Assembly: GCF_030816505.1 (NCBI RefSeq)
Contig: NZ_JAUSYB010000001.1
Coordinates: 310,001 to 374,000 of the forward strand
DNA length: 64,000 nucleotides
Reading direction: 5' to 3'
Origin: Microbacterium sp. W4I20
Lineage (GTDB): Bacteria; Actinomycetota; Actinomycetes; Actinomycetales; Microbacteriaceae
A program made the translations under genes and the position numbers. Under the pieces are notes generated by a model. It had not been told where the DNA came from. It was given only the letters and a program-made list of their open reading frames with translations, and did not search any database. Positions 18,288 to 26,818 of this stretch are shown piece by piece. The stretch's first letter is position 1, and every line of letters starts with the position of its first letter.

Positions 18288-19133
18288 ATGGATCGAGACG
18301 CGCTCGCTGAATTCCTCCTGCGGCGACGGGAGAGCCTGAGGCCGTCCGACGTGGGTCTGAGCGAAGGGGCGCGGCGACGGACGCCGGGACTGCGCCGGGA
18401 GGAGGTCGCCCAGCTCGCGGCGATGTCGACCGACTACTACACCCGCCTCGAGCAGCGTCGGGGGCCGCAGCCGAGCATCCAGATCGTCGCAGCGCTGGCG
18501 CGGGCGCTGCGGCTCACTTCCGACGAGCGCGACTACCTGCACCGGATCGCGGGGTACAGCGCGCCGGACCGCTCGGTCTTCACCGATTACGTGCGCCCCG
18601 GCCTGCAGCGCATCCTCGACCGCTTGCACGATTCACCCGCGTTCGTCGTCTCGGGGCTCGATGAGGTGCTGGTGCAGAACGACGCCGCCCGCGCGCTCCT
18701 CGGCGACGCGAGTCACCTGCGGGGGCTCGAGCGCAGTGGGATCTACCGCTGGTTCGCTCGCCCCGGCACCGAACGGGGTCGCTATCCCGAGGCCGATCAC
18801 GCCCGGCAGAGTCGCTCGCTGGTCGCGTCACTGCGGGCAGCGCATGGCGCGGAGGGCACACGTGCCCGCGCCGCCGAGATCGTCCGCGAACTCACCCCGC
18901 GCAGTCCGGAGTTCGTCGAGCTGTGGGAGACGCACGAGGTGCGCCGCCGCTTCGAGGAGCACAAGGTGCTCATCCATCCGGAACTCGGCGAGATCGAGGT
19001 CGACTGCCAGGCCCTGTTCACCGAGGACGAGTCCCAGGCGCTGATCGTGCTCACCGCCGCGCCGGGGAGTGAAGCCGCCGGCAAGCTCGAGCTGGTCCGC
19101 GTCCTCGGCACTCAGACCGTGCACTCGTCCTGA
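18288..19133 (+). CDS. XRE-family regulator with MmyB-like ligand domain
   Basis: A 281-residue protein. The N-terminal HTH (residues about 30-85: RTPGLRREEVAQLAAMSTDYYTRLEQ) is followed by an MmyB-type PAS-like ligand domain (SGLDEVLVQNDAARALLGD; VDCQALFTEDESQALIVLTA). Such regulators often repress an adjacent, divergent SDR gene, which matches the layout here. ATG 18288 (MDRDALAEFL) fits the family start. Confidence 0.9.
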   Translation: MDRDALAEFLLRRRESLRPSDVGLSEGARRRTPGLRREEVAQLAAMSTDYYTRLEQRRGPQPSIQIVAALARALRLTSDERDYLHRIAGYSAPDRSVFTDYVRPGLQRILDRLHDSPAFVVSGLDEVLVQNDAARALLGDASHLRGLERSGIYRWFARPGTERGRYPEADHARQSRSLVASLRAAHGAEGTRARAAEIVRELTPRSPEFVELWETHEVRRRFEEHKVLIHPELGEIEVDCQALFTEDESQALIVLTAAPGSEAAGKLELVRVLGTQTVHSS

Positions 19134-19154
19134 GCCGCGACGCGCGGCTGCGGA

Positions 19155-19544
19155 TCAGGTGAGGCGCTCGAAGACCAGGGTCGCCTGGATCCGATCGCCG
19201 CCGCCGAAGCCGGCGCTCCCGGAGGACGCCGTGGTGATCGTGTGCAGGCGGTACCCGAGCGCGGCCTGGGCGTTGATGGCGCGTTCGAGCTCGGTGAGGT
19301 TGCCGGACCCGGAGCCCCACATCTTCTCCTTGAGCACGACCTGCAGCACGACATAGCTCATGCCGGTCGCCGCGGGCCGGGGCTGGGCGCCCGACACGGC
19401 ATCCGCCTGGATCCTGTTGATGACCCCGTTCAGCCCCGGCTCCTCGGGAGGCGGGGGCTGCACGGTGTCGGTCCAGTTCTGACCGTCCCACCATCGGGTC
19501 GTTCCGGAGCCGTCGTCGTACCAGCCGGCCTGTGTCGCGGTCAT
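19155..19544 (-). CDS. DUF2510-DUF4177 two-domain small protein
   Basis: A 129-residue protein. The N-terminal DUF2510 motif is GWYDDGSGTTRWWDGQNWT (residues 7-25). The C-terminal DUF4177-like segment starts YVVLQVVLKEKMWG and includes LERAINAQAALGYRLHTI. No membrane helix is present. The function is unknown. It is transcribed 13 bp downstream of the aldo/keto reductase. Confidence 0.8.
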   Translation of the reverse strand: MTATQAGWYDDGSGTTRWWDGQNWTDTVQPPPPEEPGLNGVINRIQADAVSGAQPRPAATGMSYVVLQVVLKEKMWGSGSGNLTELERAINAQAALGYRLHTITTASSGSAGFGGGDRIQATLVFERLT

Positions 19545-19557
19545 CGTCTTCTTCCCG

Positions 19558-20397
19558 TCAGGATTCTTCGTGGGTCCGCGGATCGGCGTCGAACAGCCGT
19601 CCGTCCGGTCGTCCGAGAGCCGTGATCGCCGCGACCTCCGCGTCGTCGAGGACGATCTCGGCGGCGGCGAGGTTCGAGACCTGGTGCTCGAGGGACGATG
19701 CCTTCGGGATGGACACGACCTCGCGTGCGACGTGCCAGGCGAGCACCGCCTGCACCGGGGTGATGCCGTGCGCGGCCGCGACCTCGGCCACGACAGCCTC
19801 CTCCACCAGCTCGCGAGCCCGCCCGAGCGGGCTCCACGCCTCGGTCAGGATGCCGTGCTCGCGGTGGTAGGCCAGCTGCTCCTCCTGAGGGAAATAGGGG
19901 TGCAGCTCGATCTGGTTCACGACCGGTCGCACGCCGGTCTCGCGTTCGATGCGCTCGAGGTGCTCGGGGAGGAAGTTCGACACGCCGATCTGCCGCACGA
20001 TGCCCCGCTCCTGCGCGTCGACGAGGGCGGCCCAGGCCTGCACGTACTCGTCCTGGCTCGGGTTCGGCCAGTGGATGAGGTGGAGGTCGGTGATGTCCAG
20101 GCCGAGTCGCGAGCGGCTCTCCTCGATGCTCGTCCGCGCCTTCTCGGTCGGATGGTGGCGGCCGGGCAGCTTCGTGGTGACGATGATCTCTTCACGAGGA
20201 GCGTCGGATGCCGCGACGCCGAGGCCCACCGACCCCTCGTTCTCGTAGTTGAAAGCACTGTCGACCAGCCGGTAGCCGGCATCGAGGGCTCCGGCGACGG
20301 CGGCAGCGCCCTCGTCGCCGTTCAGTGCGTAAGTGCCGAGACCGATGGCCGGCAGCGCGAAGCCGTTGTGGGCGGTGAAGGTGGGAACAGCGGGCAT
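19558..20397 (-). CDS. Aldo/keto reductase
   Basis: A 279-residue NADPH-dependent oxidoreductase of the TIM-barrel AKR superfamily. The catalytic tetrad is visible: Asp and Tyr in DSAFNYENE, Lys in IIVTTKLPG, His in DLHLIHWPNP. Related enzymes include 2,5-diketo-D-gluconate reductases; the substrate here is not determined. GGAGAT lies just before the ATG. Confidence 0.92.
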   Translation of the reverse strand: MPAVPTFTAHNGFALPAIGLGTYALNGDEGAAAVAGALDAGYRLVDSAFNYENEGSVGLGVAASDAPREEIIVTTKLPGRHHPTEKARTSIEESRSRLGLDITDLHLIHWPNPSQDEYVQAWAALVDAQERGIVRQIGVSNFLPEHLERIERETGVRPVVNQIELHPYFPQEEQLAYHREHGILTEAWSPLGRARELVEEAVVAEVAAAHGITPVQAVLAWHVAREVVSIPKASSLEHQVSNLAAAEIVLDDAEVAAITALGRPDGRLFDADPRTHEES

Positions 20398-20524
20398 CGG
20401 ATCTCCTTCGGGAAGTGTTCCCCCAGCGTAGGCCTTGCGGTTCGGGCACGTCAGCGCTCGACTGTTGGGTCAGGACACCGGCGTGCGGGATCATGGCTCT
20501 CATGACTCTCGGCGCCGGACTCCC

Positions 20525-20908
20525 ATGACAGATTCCGTACGATGCCCGTGTCTCTCCGGGAACACGTTCGATTCCTGCTGTGGGCCGCTCTTGCAGGGGG
20601 CTGCCGCACCCACGGCGGAGCGGCTGATGCGGTCCCGGTTCACCGCGTTCAGCCGAGAGGATGCCGCGTACCTGCTGCGCACCTGGCATCCGACGACACG
20701 GCCCCTCGCCGTCGATTTCGACCCAGGGCTGCGCTGGCTGCGGCTGGTGATCCTCGATCGCGTGGCCGGCGGACCGTTCGACGATGAGGGCGTCGTCGAG
20801 TTCGAGGCGCACTGGGTGCAGGATGCCGAGCGCGGAGCGCTGCACGAGCGCAGTCGCTTCGTGCGTGAGGAACGGCAGTGGTACTACCTCGACGGCGACG
20901 TGCGATGA
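20525..20908 (+). CDS. YchJ family protein with SEC-C motif
   Basis: A 127-residue protein. A cysteine-rich SEC-C zinc-binding motif CPCLSGNTFDSCCG opens the protein, followed by an NTF2-like domain (ERLMRSRFTAFSREDAAYLLRTW) typical of YchJ/UPF0225. The function is unknown. ATG 20525 is chosen to begin just before the SEC-C motif; longer upstream readings lack homology. Confidence 0.88.
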   Translation: MTDSVRCPCLSGNTFDSCCGPLLQGAAAPTAERLMRSRFTAFSREDAAYLLRTWHPTTRPLAVDFDPGLRWLRLVILDRVAGGPFDDEGVVEFEAHWVQDAERGALHERSRFVREERQWYYLDGDVR

Positions 20909-20945
20909 CCGGCGGGATGTCGCGGCAGCGGCTAGATTTGAGAGC

Positions 20946-21680
20946 GTGAACGCCACCCCCGAAGACCAGCGCACCCTGCTCGACATCGCCGACCTCGACC
21001 GGCGCATCGCGCAGGCGGAGCGTGCGCGCACGAAGCCTGCCCAGGCGGCGCGGATCAGCGAGCTCGTCGCCATCCGCCAGGATCAGCTCCGGGAGCTCAC
21101 CTCGCTGACCGGCACCCGCGACGACGTGCGCACCGAGCTGAAGCGGCTGGAGTCCGACGTCGCCGTCGTCGAGCAGCGCCGCAACCGCGACGCCGAGCGG
21201 CTGGCCGCATCGACGAGCGCGAAGGACGCGCAGGCGCTCGAGCACGAGCTCGCCAGCCTCGCCCGCCGCCAGAGCGACCTGGAGGATGCCGAGCTCGACG
21301 TCATGGGGCGTCTCGAAGAGGCCGAGGCCGCCGTCGCCGCTCAGCAGGCCCTGCTCGAGACCACGACCGCCGAGGGGACAGCTCTCACCTCGCAGGCGAA
21401 GGCCGATGTCGCGGCCGCCACGGATCAGGGCACGCAGCTCGCGCGCGACCGGGCCGCCGTCGCGGCGACCGTGTCGGCAGACCTGCTGGCCGAGTACACC
21501 CGCCGCGCCGCGAACAGCGCCGGCGCGGCTCTGCTGACCCGCGGCACATGCAACGGCTGCCGCATGCAGCTGCCCAGCACCGACCTGAACGACGTGCGCC
21601 GCGCGCCGGCCGACCTCGTCGTCACGTGCCCGGAGTGCGGCTGCATCCTCGTGCGCACCGAAGAATCCGGGCTCGCTTGA
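20946..21680 (+). CDS. Coiled-coil protein with C-terminal zinc ribbon
   Basis: A 244-residue protein starting with GTG. Residues about 15-185 form a long alpha-helical coiled coil (ELKRLESDVAVVEQRRNRDAERL). A C4-type zinc ribbon ends it (CNGC ... CPECGC). This matches the actinobacterial zf-RING_7/CT398-like family, often annotated as C4-type zinc ribbon protein. The role is unknown. It precedes the polymerase gene by 22 bp and may be co-transcribed with it. Confidence 0.85.
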   Translation: MNATPEDQRTLLDIADLDRRIAQAERARTKPAQAARISELVAIRQDQLRELTSLTGTRDDVRTELKRLESDVAVVEQRRNRDAERLAASTSAKDAQALEHELASLARRQSDLEDAELDVMGRLEEAEAAVAAQQALLETTTAEGTALTSQAKADVAAATDQGTQLARDRAAVAATVSADLLAEYTRRAANSAGAALLTRGTCNGCRMQLPSTDLNDVRRAPADLVVTCPECGCILVRTEESGLA

Positions 21681-21702
21681 GCGGGGCCCGCACGCGCCGT
21701 CG

Positions 21703-23400
21703 ATGAGTTCGTCGACGTCGCACGAGCGGCGCATCGCGTTGGTGGCCGTCGGGAGCGATGAGTTCGCGGCCGTCGAGCTCGATGAGGGCGACGCTGAGCG
21801 CAGTCGCGTCCTCCTGTCCGGTGAGCAGCTCCTCGCCTGGGTGGCCGAGACCGAACGATCTGCCGCGCCGCGCTGGATCATTCGCAGTGCGCGGGACATC
21901 TATCCGCGTCTCCTCGGCGGCGAAGTCCGCCTGGGACGGACGCACGACCTGCTGCTCTGCCACGCGATCCTGCGCGACACCGATGCGGTGGCCCGGCCTC
22001 TCCCGCCCTCACCGGCCTGGGTTCGTCGCGAGCCCGACGATGCGGCCCCCGCGCTGTTCGACGTCATCGAGCACGACGCCGGGGACGACCCCGTGACCGA
22101 GGTGCTCGAGCAGTTCCGTGCGCAGCGCCGGGTCATCGCGCAGGAGCGGGGCGGTCGGCTGACCCTCCTGTGCGCGGCCGAATCGGCCGGCGGGCTGATC
22201 GCGGAGGAGATGCGCGCGGCGGGGCTGCCGTGGGACGAGGGCGTGCATGACGCGATCCTGACCGAGACGCTCGGCACGCGCCCGATAGCCGGAGGTCTGC
22301 CCAGCAGGATGGTGGAGCTCGGCGACCGGGTGCGGGCGATCCTCAGCGACTCGACCCTGCACCTCGACAGCCAGCCGAAGCTGCTCCGCGCCCTGCACCG
22401 CGTCGGTGTGCAGGTGGAGTCCACCAGCCGGTGGGAGCTCGCGAATCAGTCGCACGCGGTCGTGGAGCCGCTGCTCGCCTACAAGAAGCTCTCGCGGCTC
22501 CTCAGCGCCAACGGGTGGGCGTGGCTGGCCGAGTGGGTGCACGACCGGCGGTTCCGTCCGGTGTACATCCCCGGCGGGGTGGTGACCGGCCGGTGGGCGT
22601 CGGCGGGTGGCGGGGCGCTGCAGCTGCCGCGGAGCCTGCGCCCTGCCGTGCGCGCCGACCCCGGCTGGACGTTGATCGTCGCCGACGTGGCACAGCTGGA
22701 ACCGCGGATGCTGGCCGCCATGGCGTCGGATTCGGCGATGGCCGAGGCCGCCAGGGGGAGCGACCTGTACGCGGGCGTCGTCGCCTCCGGCGCCGTCGGC
22801 ACCCGCGAGGAGGCGAAGTACGCCGTGCTGGGTGCGATGTACGGCGCCACCACGGGGGACAGCGGCCGCCTCGTGCCGCGGCTCCGGAAGGTCTATCCCC
22901 GTGCGATGGCGCTCGTCGACAAGGCCGCACGCACCGGCGAGGACGGGGGAGTCGTCTCCACCTGGCTCGGCCGTTCGTCCCCTCGCCCCTCCATCCAGTG
23001 GGCGGACCTGCAGTCGAGAGCGACAAGCGCCGACGCCGATCCCGCCGAGGTCGCCCTCGCGCGGCGGCGTGCGCGGGATTGGGGGCGCTTCACCCGCAAC
23101 TTCATCGTCCAGGGAACGGCCGCCGAGTGGTCGCTGATCTGGTTGGCCGAGATCCGGCACCGGCTGCAGCGCGCGCCGGAGGCGGCGGTCCCTGCCGTCT
23201 CGTCAGGACCGTTCGCCCGCCGGCCCCACCTCGCGTTCTTCCTGCACGACGAGGTCATCCTGCATGTGCCGGAGGAACAGGCCGAGGCTGCGGCCGACGC
23301 GGTGCGCGTGGCCGCGGCGGTGGCCACGCGCCGGCTGTTCGGCGACTTCCCCATCGATGTGCCGCTCGATCTGCGGATCGCGGAGTCGGCGGAAAAGTGA
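21703..23400 (+). CDS. Actinobacterial Pol I-like DNA polymerase (bifunctional 3'-5' exonuclease/polymerase family)
   Basis: A 565-residue family A polymerase, much shorter than Pol I and without a 5' nuclease. Polymerase motif A is LIVADVAQLEPRMLAAMA, the finger-helix region is EEAKYAVLGAMYGATTG, and motif C is FFLHDEVILHV. The catalytic Asp of motif A and the Asp-Glu of motif C are therefore retained. The N-terminal 190 residues correspond to an exonuclease-like domain, but I cannot confirm its acidic residues. This second family A polymerase is common in Actinobacteria; repair is a plausible role. It lies immediately upstream of rnpB. Confidence 0.85.
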   Translation: MSSSTSHERRIALVAVGSDEFAAVELDEGDAERSRVLLSGEQLLAWVAETERSAAPRWIIRSARDIYPRLLGGEVRLGRTHDLLLCHAILRDTDAVARPLPPSPAWVRREPDDAAPALFDVIEHDAGDDPVTEVLEQFRAQRRVIAQERGGRLTLLCAAESAGGLIAEEMRAAGLPWDEGVHDAILTETLGTRPIAGGLPSRMVELGDRVRAILSDSTLHLDSQPKLLRALHRVGVQVESTSRWELANQSHAVVEPLLAYKKLSRLLSANGWAWLAEWVHDRRFRPVYIPGGVVTGRWASAGGGALQLPRSLRPAVRADPGWTLIVADVAQLEPRMLAAMASDSAMAEAARGSDLYAGVVASGAVGTREEAKYAVLGAMYGATTGDSGRLVPRLRKVYPRAMALVDKAARTGEDGGVVSTWLGRSSPRPSIQWADLQSRATSADADPAEVALARRRARDWGRFTRNFIVQGTAAEWSLIWLAEIRHRLQRAPEAAVPAVSSGPFARRPHLAFFLHDEVILHVPEEQAEAAADAVRVAAAVATRRLFGDFPIDVPLDLRIAESAEK

Positions 23401-23427
23401 TCGCGGTCGCCGCTCGCCGGGAGAAAG

Positions 23428-23433
23428 TAGACT
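23428..23433 (+). promoter_or_regulatory. Probable -10 hexamer of rnpB
   Basis: TAGACT lies 7 bp before the predicted 5' end of the RNase P RNA. No clear -35 element is seen. Confidence 0.45.
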
Positions 23434-23440
23434 GAGCACG

Positions 23441-23801
23441 CGAATGGGTCGACTGGACGGTCGCGTGGCGGGCAACCGCACCGAGGAACGTCCGGGCTCC
23501 ACAGGGCAGGGCGGTGGGTAACACCCACCCGGAGTGATCCGCGAGAAAGTGCCACAGAGAGCAGACCGCCCCGCAAGGGGTAAGGGTGAAAGGGTGGTGT
23601 AAGAGACCACCGGGGGCCATGGTGACATGGCCCGCCAGGTAAACCTCGCCCGGAGCAAGGTCAGACAGAGGATGTTGACGCGGCCCGCCGAGTCCTCGGG
23701 TAGACCGCTGGAGCGGCACGGCAACGTGTCGCCGAGACAGATGGCCGTCGAAGGGGCGAAGAACCCCGGAACAGAACCCGGCGTACAGGTCGGCCCATTC
23801 G
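23441..23801 (+). ncRNA. rnpB: RNase P RNA (bacterial type A)
   Basis: Conserved signatures include GAGGAACGTCCGGGCTCC, the ACAGAGAGCAGACCGCC segment, GGTAAGGGTGAAAGGGTG, and GTGTAAGAGACCACCG. The 5' end (GAATGGGTCG) pairs with the 3' end (CGGCCCATTC), closing helix P1 and fixing the ends at about 23441 and 23801. It is the catalytic RNA that matures tRNA 5' ends. The 3' end is also the attachment site of the adjacent element and is duplicated at 26826-26852. No good terminator follows directly; the hairpin at 26865 was probably the original one. Confidence 0.95.
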
Positions 23802-23802
23802 C
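23776..23802 (+). repeat. attL: 27-bp direct repeat inside rnpB 3' end
   Basis: A 27-bp segment (starts ACCCGGCGTACAGG, ends CCCATTCGC) repeats exactly at 26826-26852, 3,050 bp away. The left copy is the functional rnpB 3' end. Confidence 0.92.
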
Positions 23803-23811
23803 ATTAACCCA

Positions 23812-23873
23812 CTTGATCAGGGACTTACCTGATTAAGATGGCACATAGTCCGCACATAGTCCGCAGAGAGTCC
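23812..23873. repeat. Inverted repeat plus three 11-bp direct repeats near attL
   Basis: CTTGATCAGG/CCTGATTAAG (23812-23837, one G-T) is followed by GCACATAGTCC at 23841, 23852 and, with two changes, 23863. The tandem units resemble arm-type integrase binding sites beside an attachment core. Confidence 0.6.
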
Positions 23874-23880
23874 GCATCAG

Positions 23881-24351
23881 TCAGGGATCACCGGGCTCGT
23901 CCTCAAGACGGCTCGAGAGGGCCGAGTGCAATAGACGGCGTGCCCAAGGCGGCATTCGGAGCGTGAGGGCCTGGGTGTCCTCCGACGAAAGCCCGTGCTC
24001 CAGGGTGACGGTGAACTCGGGTTTGGCGTCCACGTGGATCGTCATCCGCTGGATGCTCGTCGGGATGTCGCCCTCGAGTAGGAGCGCTCGTCCCTCGGAT
24101 GCGTACCTGTCACCGCCGTTCAGTCGGGCCGCGTGCTCGTGGCAGACGCCCCGCTCTCGAATGTCTGACCCATCTCCGGTGGCGAAGGCCGTCTCGGCTA
24201 CGTTCAGGCAGCGCTCCGCAGCACTGCGCACGCGGGAGCATCGATCATGGATGAAAGGGTAGCGTCCGAAGCCCACATGCGCCGCGGAGGTCCTCGACGA
24301 CGGGCAGTGCTTCGACGGCGTGGGGCGGACTCGCTTTGCGGAGCCCTTCAC
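23881..24351 (-). CDS. Hypothetical protein in rnpB-integrated element
   Basis: Up to 156 residues, of which the last 100 look protein-like (RCLNVAETAFATGDG, RGVCHEHAARLNGG, IHVDAKPEFTVTLEHGLS). No family is recognised. A GTG at 24276 (VGFGRYPFIHD) is a plausible shorter start, since the residues before it are compositionally odd. It overlaps the weak opposite-strand frame at 24247. No membrane segment or signal is seen. Confidence 0.45.
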   Translation of the reverse strand: MKGSAKRVRPTPSKHCPSSRTSAAHVGFGRYPFIHDRCSRVRSAAERCLNVAETAFATGDGSDIRERGVCHEHAARLNGGDRYASEGRALLLEGDIPTSIQRMTIHVDAKPEFTVTLEHGLSSEDTQALTLRMPPWARRLLHSALSSRLEDEPGDP

Positions 24352-24642
24352 GGACGGTGGTGGCTCGGCTGTCGCCTTGACGACGAGCTCGATGGGTTCC
24401 GTGCGGACCTTAGGTCTGACGGAAGGGTCGGCCCATGGCGGATCGCAGGAAGACTCACTCGTCTCTACGAAGCCATCAAGGAAGACCCCGCGCCCCTATC
24501 CAGAGACACCGCCGACGACTTCATCAAGACCGCCGACAATCTCCGATCCACACTCGAGAGCGCGCAGAACCACATACTCACATCGCCCCCAGCAGCAGAA
24601 CCAGACTCAGGGGCCGACCCCACCACCGACACCAGTGCCTAA
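24247..24642 (+). CDS. Weak hypothetical frame, possibly a gene fragment
   Basis: The last 70 residues (RLTRLYEAIKEDPAPLSRDT, then a hydrophilic Pro/Ser/Thr-rich tail) look coding. The first half is arginine-rich and overlaps the minus-strand gene, which suggests only the 3' part descends from a real gene. It may be a truncated cargo gene of the element. The 130 bp after it show nothing recognisable. Confidence 0.25.
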   Translation: MDERVASEAHMRRGGPRRRAVLRRRGADSLCGALHGRWWLGCRLDDELDGFRADLRSDGRVGPWRIAGRLTRLYEAIKEDPAPLSRDTADDFIKTADNLRSTLESAQNHILTSPPAAEPDSGADPTTDTSA

Positions 24643-24771
24643 CGCTCGCGCTCGCCGCAGCGGATCGATCCGGCACCTCGTTGAAATCGGATCGACGTAG
24701 CCGAGCGTTTCGATCTCACGGAGCGGGCTTGTGGTGGTCGAGGGCCCGAACCCGCTCGATATCATGAGCGG

Positions 24772-25182
24772 ATGGTCGTTCCCGCCGCCCCAGTACGAGC
24801 GCCCAGAGCGTTCCAGATGATGTGGGTGATCGGCTTCCTGATCGGAACGACCACGCACACGGCAGATCTGATCGTCGGCGGATTGGACGTCTACACCGGC
24901 TTCCCGCCTGGACTCCGGCTGTTCTGGGTGACACTCACGATTCTGGATCCCGTCACCGCTGTGTTGATCTACCTTCGACGGCGCTCCGGCATCGTGCTCG
25001 GCGTCACCGTGATGGTCGTCGACATCGCAGTGAACTGGACCGTCTTCATTCTGGTCGGCGGACTCTCGTGGTTTGGGATCATGAGTCAAAGCCTGTTCGC
25101 AGTGCTCACCTTCGTCACGGCACGCACCCTTTGGTTATGGTTCGGTCAATCTTCCGCACGGGGCGTCAACGTGAATGGGTAG
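24772..25182 (+). CDS. Small four-helix membrane protein in element
   Basis: A 136-residue protein with four hydrophobic segments: FQMMWVIGFLIGTTT, LFWVTLTILDPVTAVLIYL, GIVLGVTVMVVDIAVNWTVF, and SLFAVLTFVTARTLWLWF. It is not recognised as a named family. It sits inside the rnpB-integrated element beside a lipoprotein gene. No enzymatic motif is present. A role at the envelope, for example phage exclusion, would be speculation. Confidence 0.6.
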   Translation: MVVPAAPVRAPRAFQMMWVIGFLIGTTTHTADLIVGGLDVYTGFPPGLRLFWVTLTILDPVTAVLIYLRRRSGIVLGVTVMVVDIAVNWTVFILVGGLSWFGIMSQSLFAVLTFVTARTLWLWFGQSSARGVNVNG

Positions 25183-25342
25183 AGCTGATCGACTTGCGGG
25201 CCCAGAGCACACCAAGGGATGACTGAGACTGGGGTCGTCGCGCTCCGCGTTCTGAGCCTCCGCCGAGCCTGCGGGGGGACGCAGCGTGCCGGAAGGTGTC
25301 GGCGGTCAAGCCGGTACCCGTACCCCCGCGCCGGAACGCTGG

Positions 25343-26146
25343 CTACGGCGTGATCAGCCATTCGAGGAACGACCGAGCTTCAGCCTCGTCCAGGATGACG
25401 CCAGCCTCGCTGCTTTCACGGATCAGTTGCGCGATTCCCGCATCTGTAACCGTTCCGCCGTCCAGTCCCCAGTTCGAGCGCGACTTCTCTTGCTGCTCCG
25501 GGCTCGCCTGATCCCACAGATAGATCATCGATTCGACGTCGGGCGTAAGTGCGTCGGCACCCTCAGCCGAATCGGAGCCTCCGAGATCCACAGCTTCGCC
25601 GAATGTTTCGATCGCTGCGGCTTCTCCCATGCCGAGCGACACGAGGACAGTCTCTACCTCATCGCCCTCGGAGACGACGAAGGTCTGGGCGAATGCCGCT
25701 TCACCTCCGGCGAGCATCTTCGGAGCGGCGTTGAGCGAGCGGAACTCGTCGTCGAGCAGGTATTCATCATCAAGGAAGACACCGTTCACGATGGCTTGGA
25801 CGTTGAGCTCGGACGCGGGTTCGACCGGGTCACCGCCGACGCGAGTGATCGACCCCGCTACGGTCACGTAGCGCGTGCCGGACTGTTCCAACGGGAAGAG
25901 GTCCGAAAGGCGCGTTGGAGCCTCTTGAGGCGCCTGAACGGTAACTTCCCACACGGACCCATCGAACTCGAGTGTCACAGTCTCCCCGAAGGCGTGAGAT
26001 GCGCTCTCAACTTCGGTGGGATTTTCAGACTCGCTGACGCTCGGGGCCGGCGACGGCGCACCAGGTGTCTCGGCAGGAGTTGAACATCCCGCCACTAGAA
26101 GGCCGACTACTGCCAGGCCGACGAGGGCCCCGATCTTGCTGTGCAT
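25343..26146 (-). CDS. Secreted lipoprotein in element
   Basis: A 267-residue protein with a type II signal peptide: MHSKIGALVGLAVVGLLVAGC, lipobox LVAG-C at about residue 21. An acidic Pro/Ser/Glu linker (SPAPSVSESENPTEVE) follows, then a beta-rich domain (VTLEFDGSVWEVTVQAP; RYVTVAGSITRVGGDPV) resembling DUF4352-type sandwiches. An acidic helical C-terminus ends in EARSFLEWLITP. It is anchored outside the membrane. Temperate phages often carry lipoproteins near the integrase that block superinfection; that role is only a hypothesis here. Confidence 0.7.
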   Translation of the reverse strand: MHSKIGALVGLAVVGLLVAGCSTPAETPGAPSPAPSVSESENPTEVESASHAFGETVTLEFDGSVWEVTVQAPQEAPTRLSDLFPLEQSGTRYVTVAGSITRVGGDPVEPASELNVQAIVNGVFLDDEYLLDDEFRSLNAAPKMLAGGEAAFAQTFVVSEGDEVETVLVSLGMGEAAAIETFGEAVDLGGSDSAEGADALTPDVESMIYLWDQASPEQQEKSRSNWGLDGGTVTDAGIAQLIRESSEAGVILDEAEARSFLEWLITP

Positions 26147-26317
26147 GACGGGAAGCCTATCTGGCGGCCGTCGCGCAACTCGTTCGGTCCTGCACTCGTA
26201 AGAATTTCGAGGCGCGAGCGGTGGCAGCACGTCACCTCTGCCGCCTCACACGTCATATTCGACGTACGAGGCGGCGGCTGGCGTAATACGCGCATACCCG
26301 AGAACTATGGTCTCGAC

Positions 26318-26818
26318 ATGGCTACACGTCGCGTCAGGGGGACCGGCACCGTCTTTCAGGATCAACGCGGATATTGGACGGTGGCGTTGCCGCTCCCATC
26401 GCAGGACGGCACGCGAAAGCGGAGCGTCAAGCGGTTCAAGAGCCGAGGTGCGGCTCTGGAGCACCTTCGTGATTTTGAACGGTCAATCCAGGGAACGGAC
26501 TTGCCGCGTAGCGCTGAATACCCATCTGGAGCTGGTGTCACCACTGTCGGAGAGTGGTTCGAATACTGGCTCGCCGAGTGCGTGTACCCGCAACTGAGAC
26601 CGCGGACGGCCGACGGATACAGAAGCGCCGTTATCACCCACATCGTGCCCGCGCTCGGGGCCGGGACGTCGTTGTCCTCGGTTCGCGCGACAGACATTCG
26701 TCGCATGCAGCACCTGGTGAGAGAAGGCCTGGCTGCGACCACCGTTCGCAACGGTCAACGGGTTAATTCCCGATCAGACCGAAGAATCCACCAGCGCCAA
26801 CGGTCGTCAACCATCTAG
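26318..26818 (+). pseudogene. int: Tyrosine recombinase, N-terminal fragment
   Basis: A 166-residue fragment. An AP2-like arm-binding N-terminus (TRRVRGTGTVFQDQRGYW) is followed by a SAM-like core-binding domain (VGEWFEYWLAECVYPQLRPR; RATDIRRMQHLVREGLAATTVR). Intact integrases are about 380-400 residues. The catalytic domain with its Arg, His and Tyr residues is absent, and the frame ends in unrelated residues 8 bp before the right attachment repeat. An internal deletion has probably inactivated it. Confidence 0.85.

Noticed and set aside
23812..23837. Inverted repeat after rnpB considered as the rnpB terminator
   Set aside because: The stem is AT-containing and has no T-run; the 13-bp GC hairpin beyond attR fits better as the ancestral terminator.
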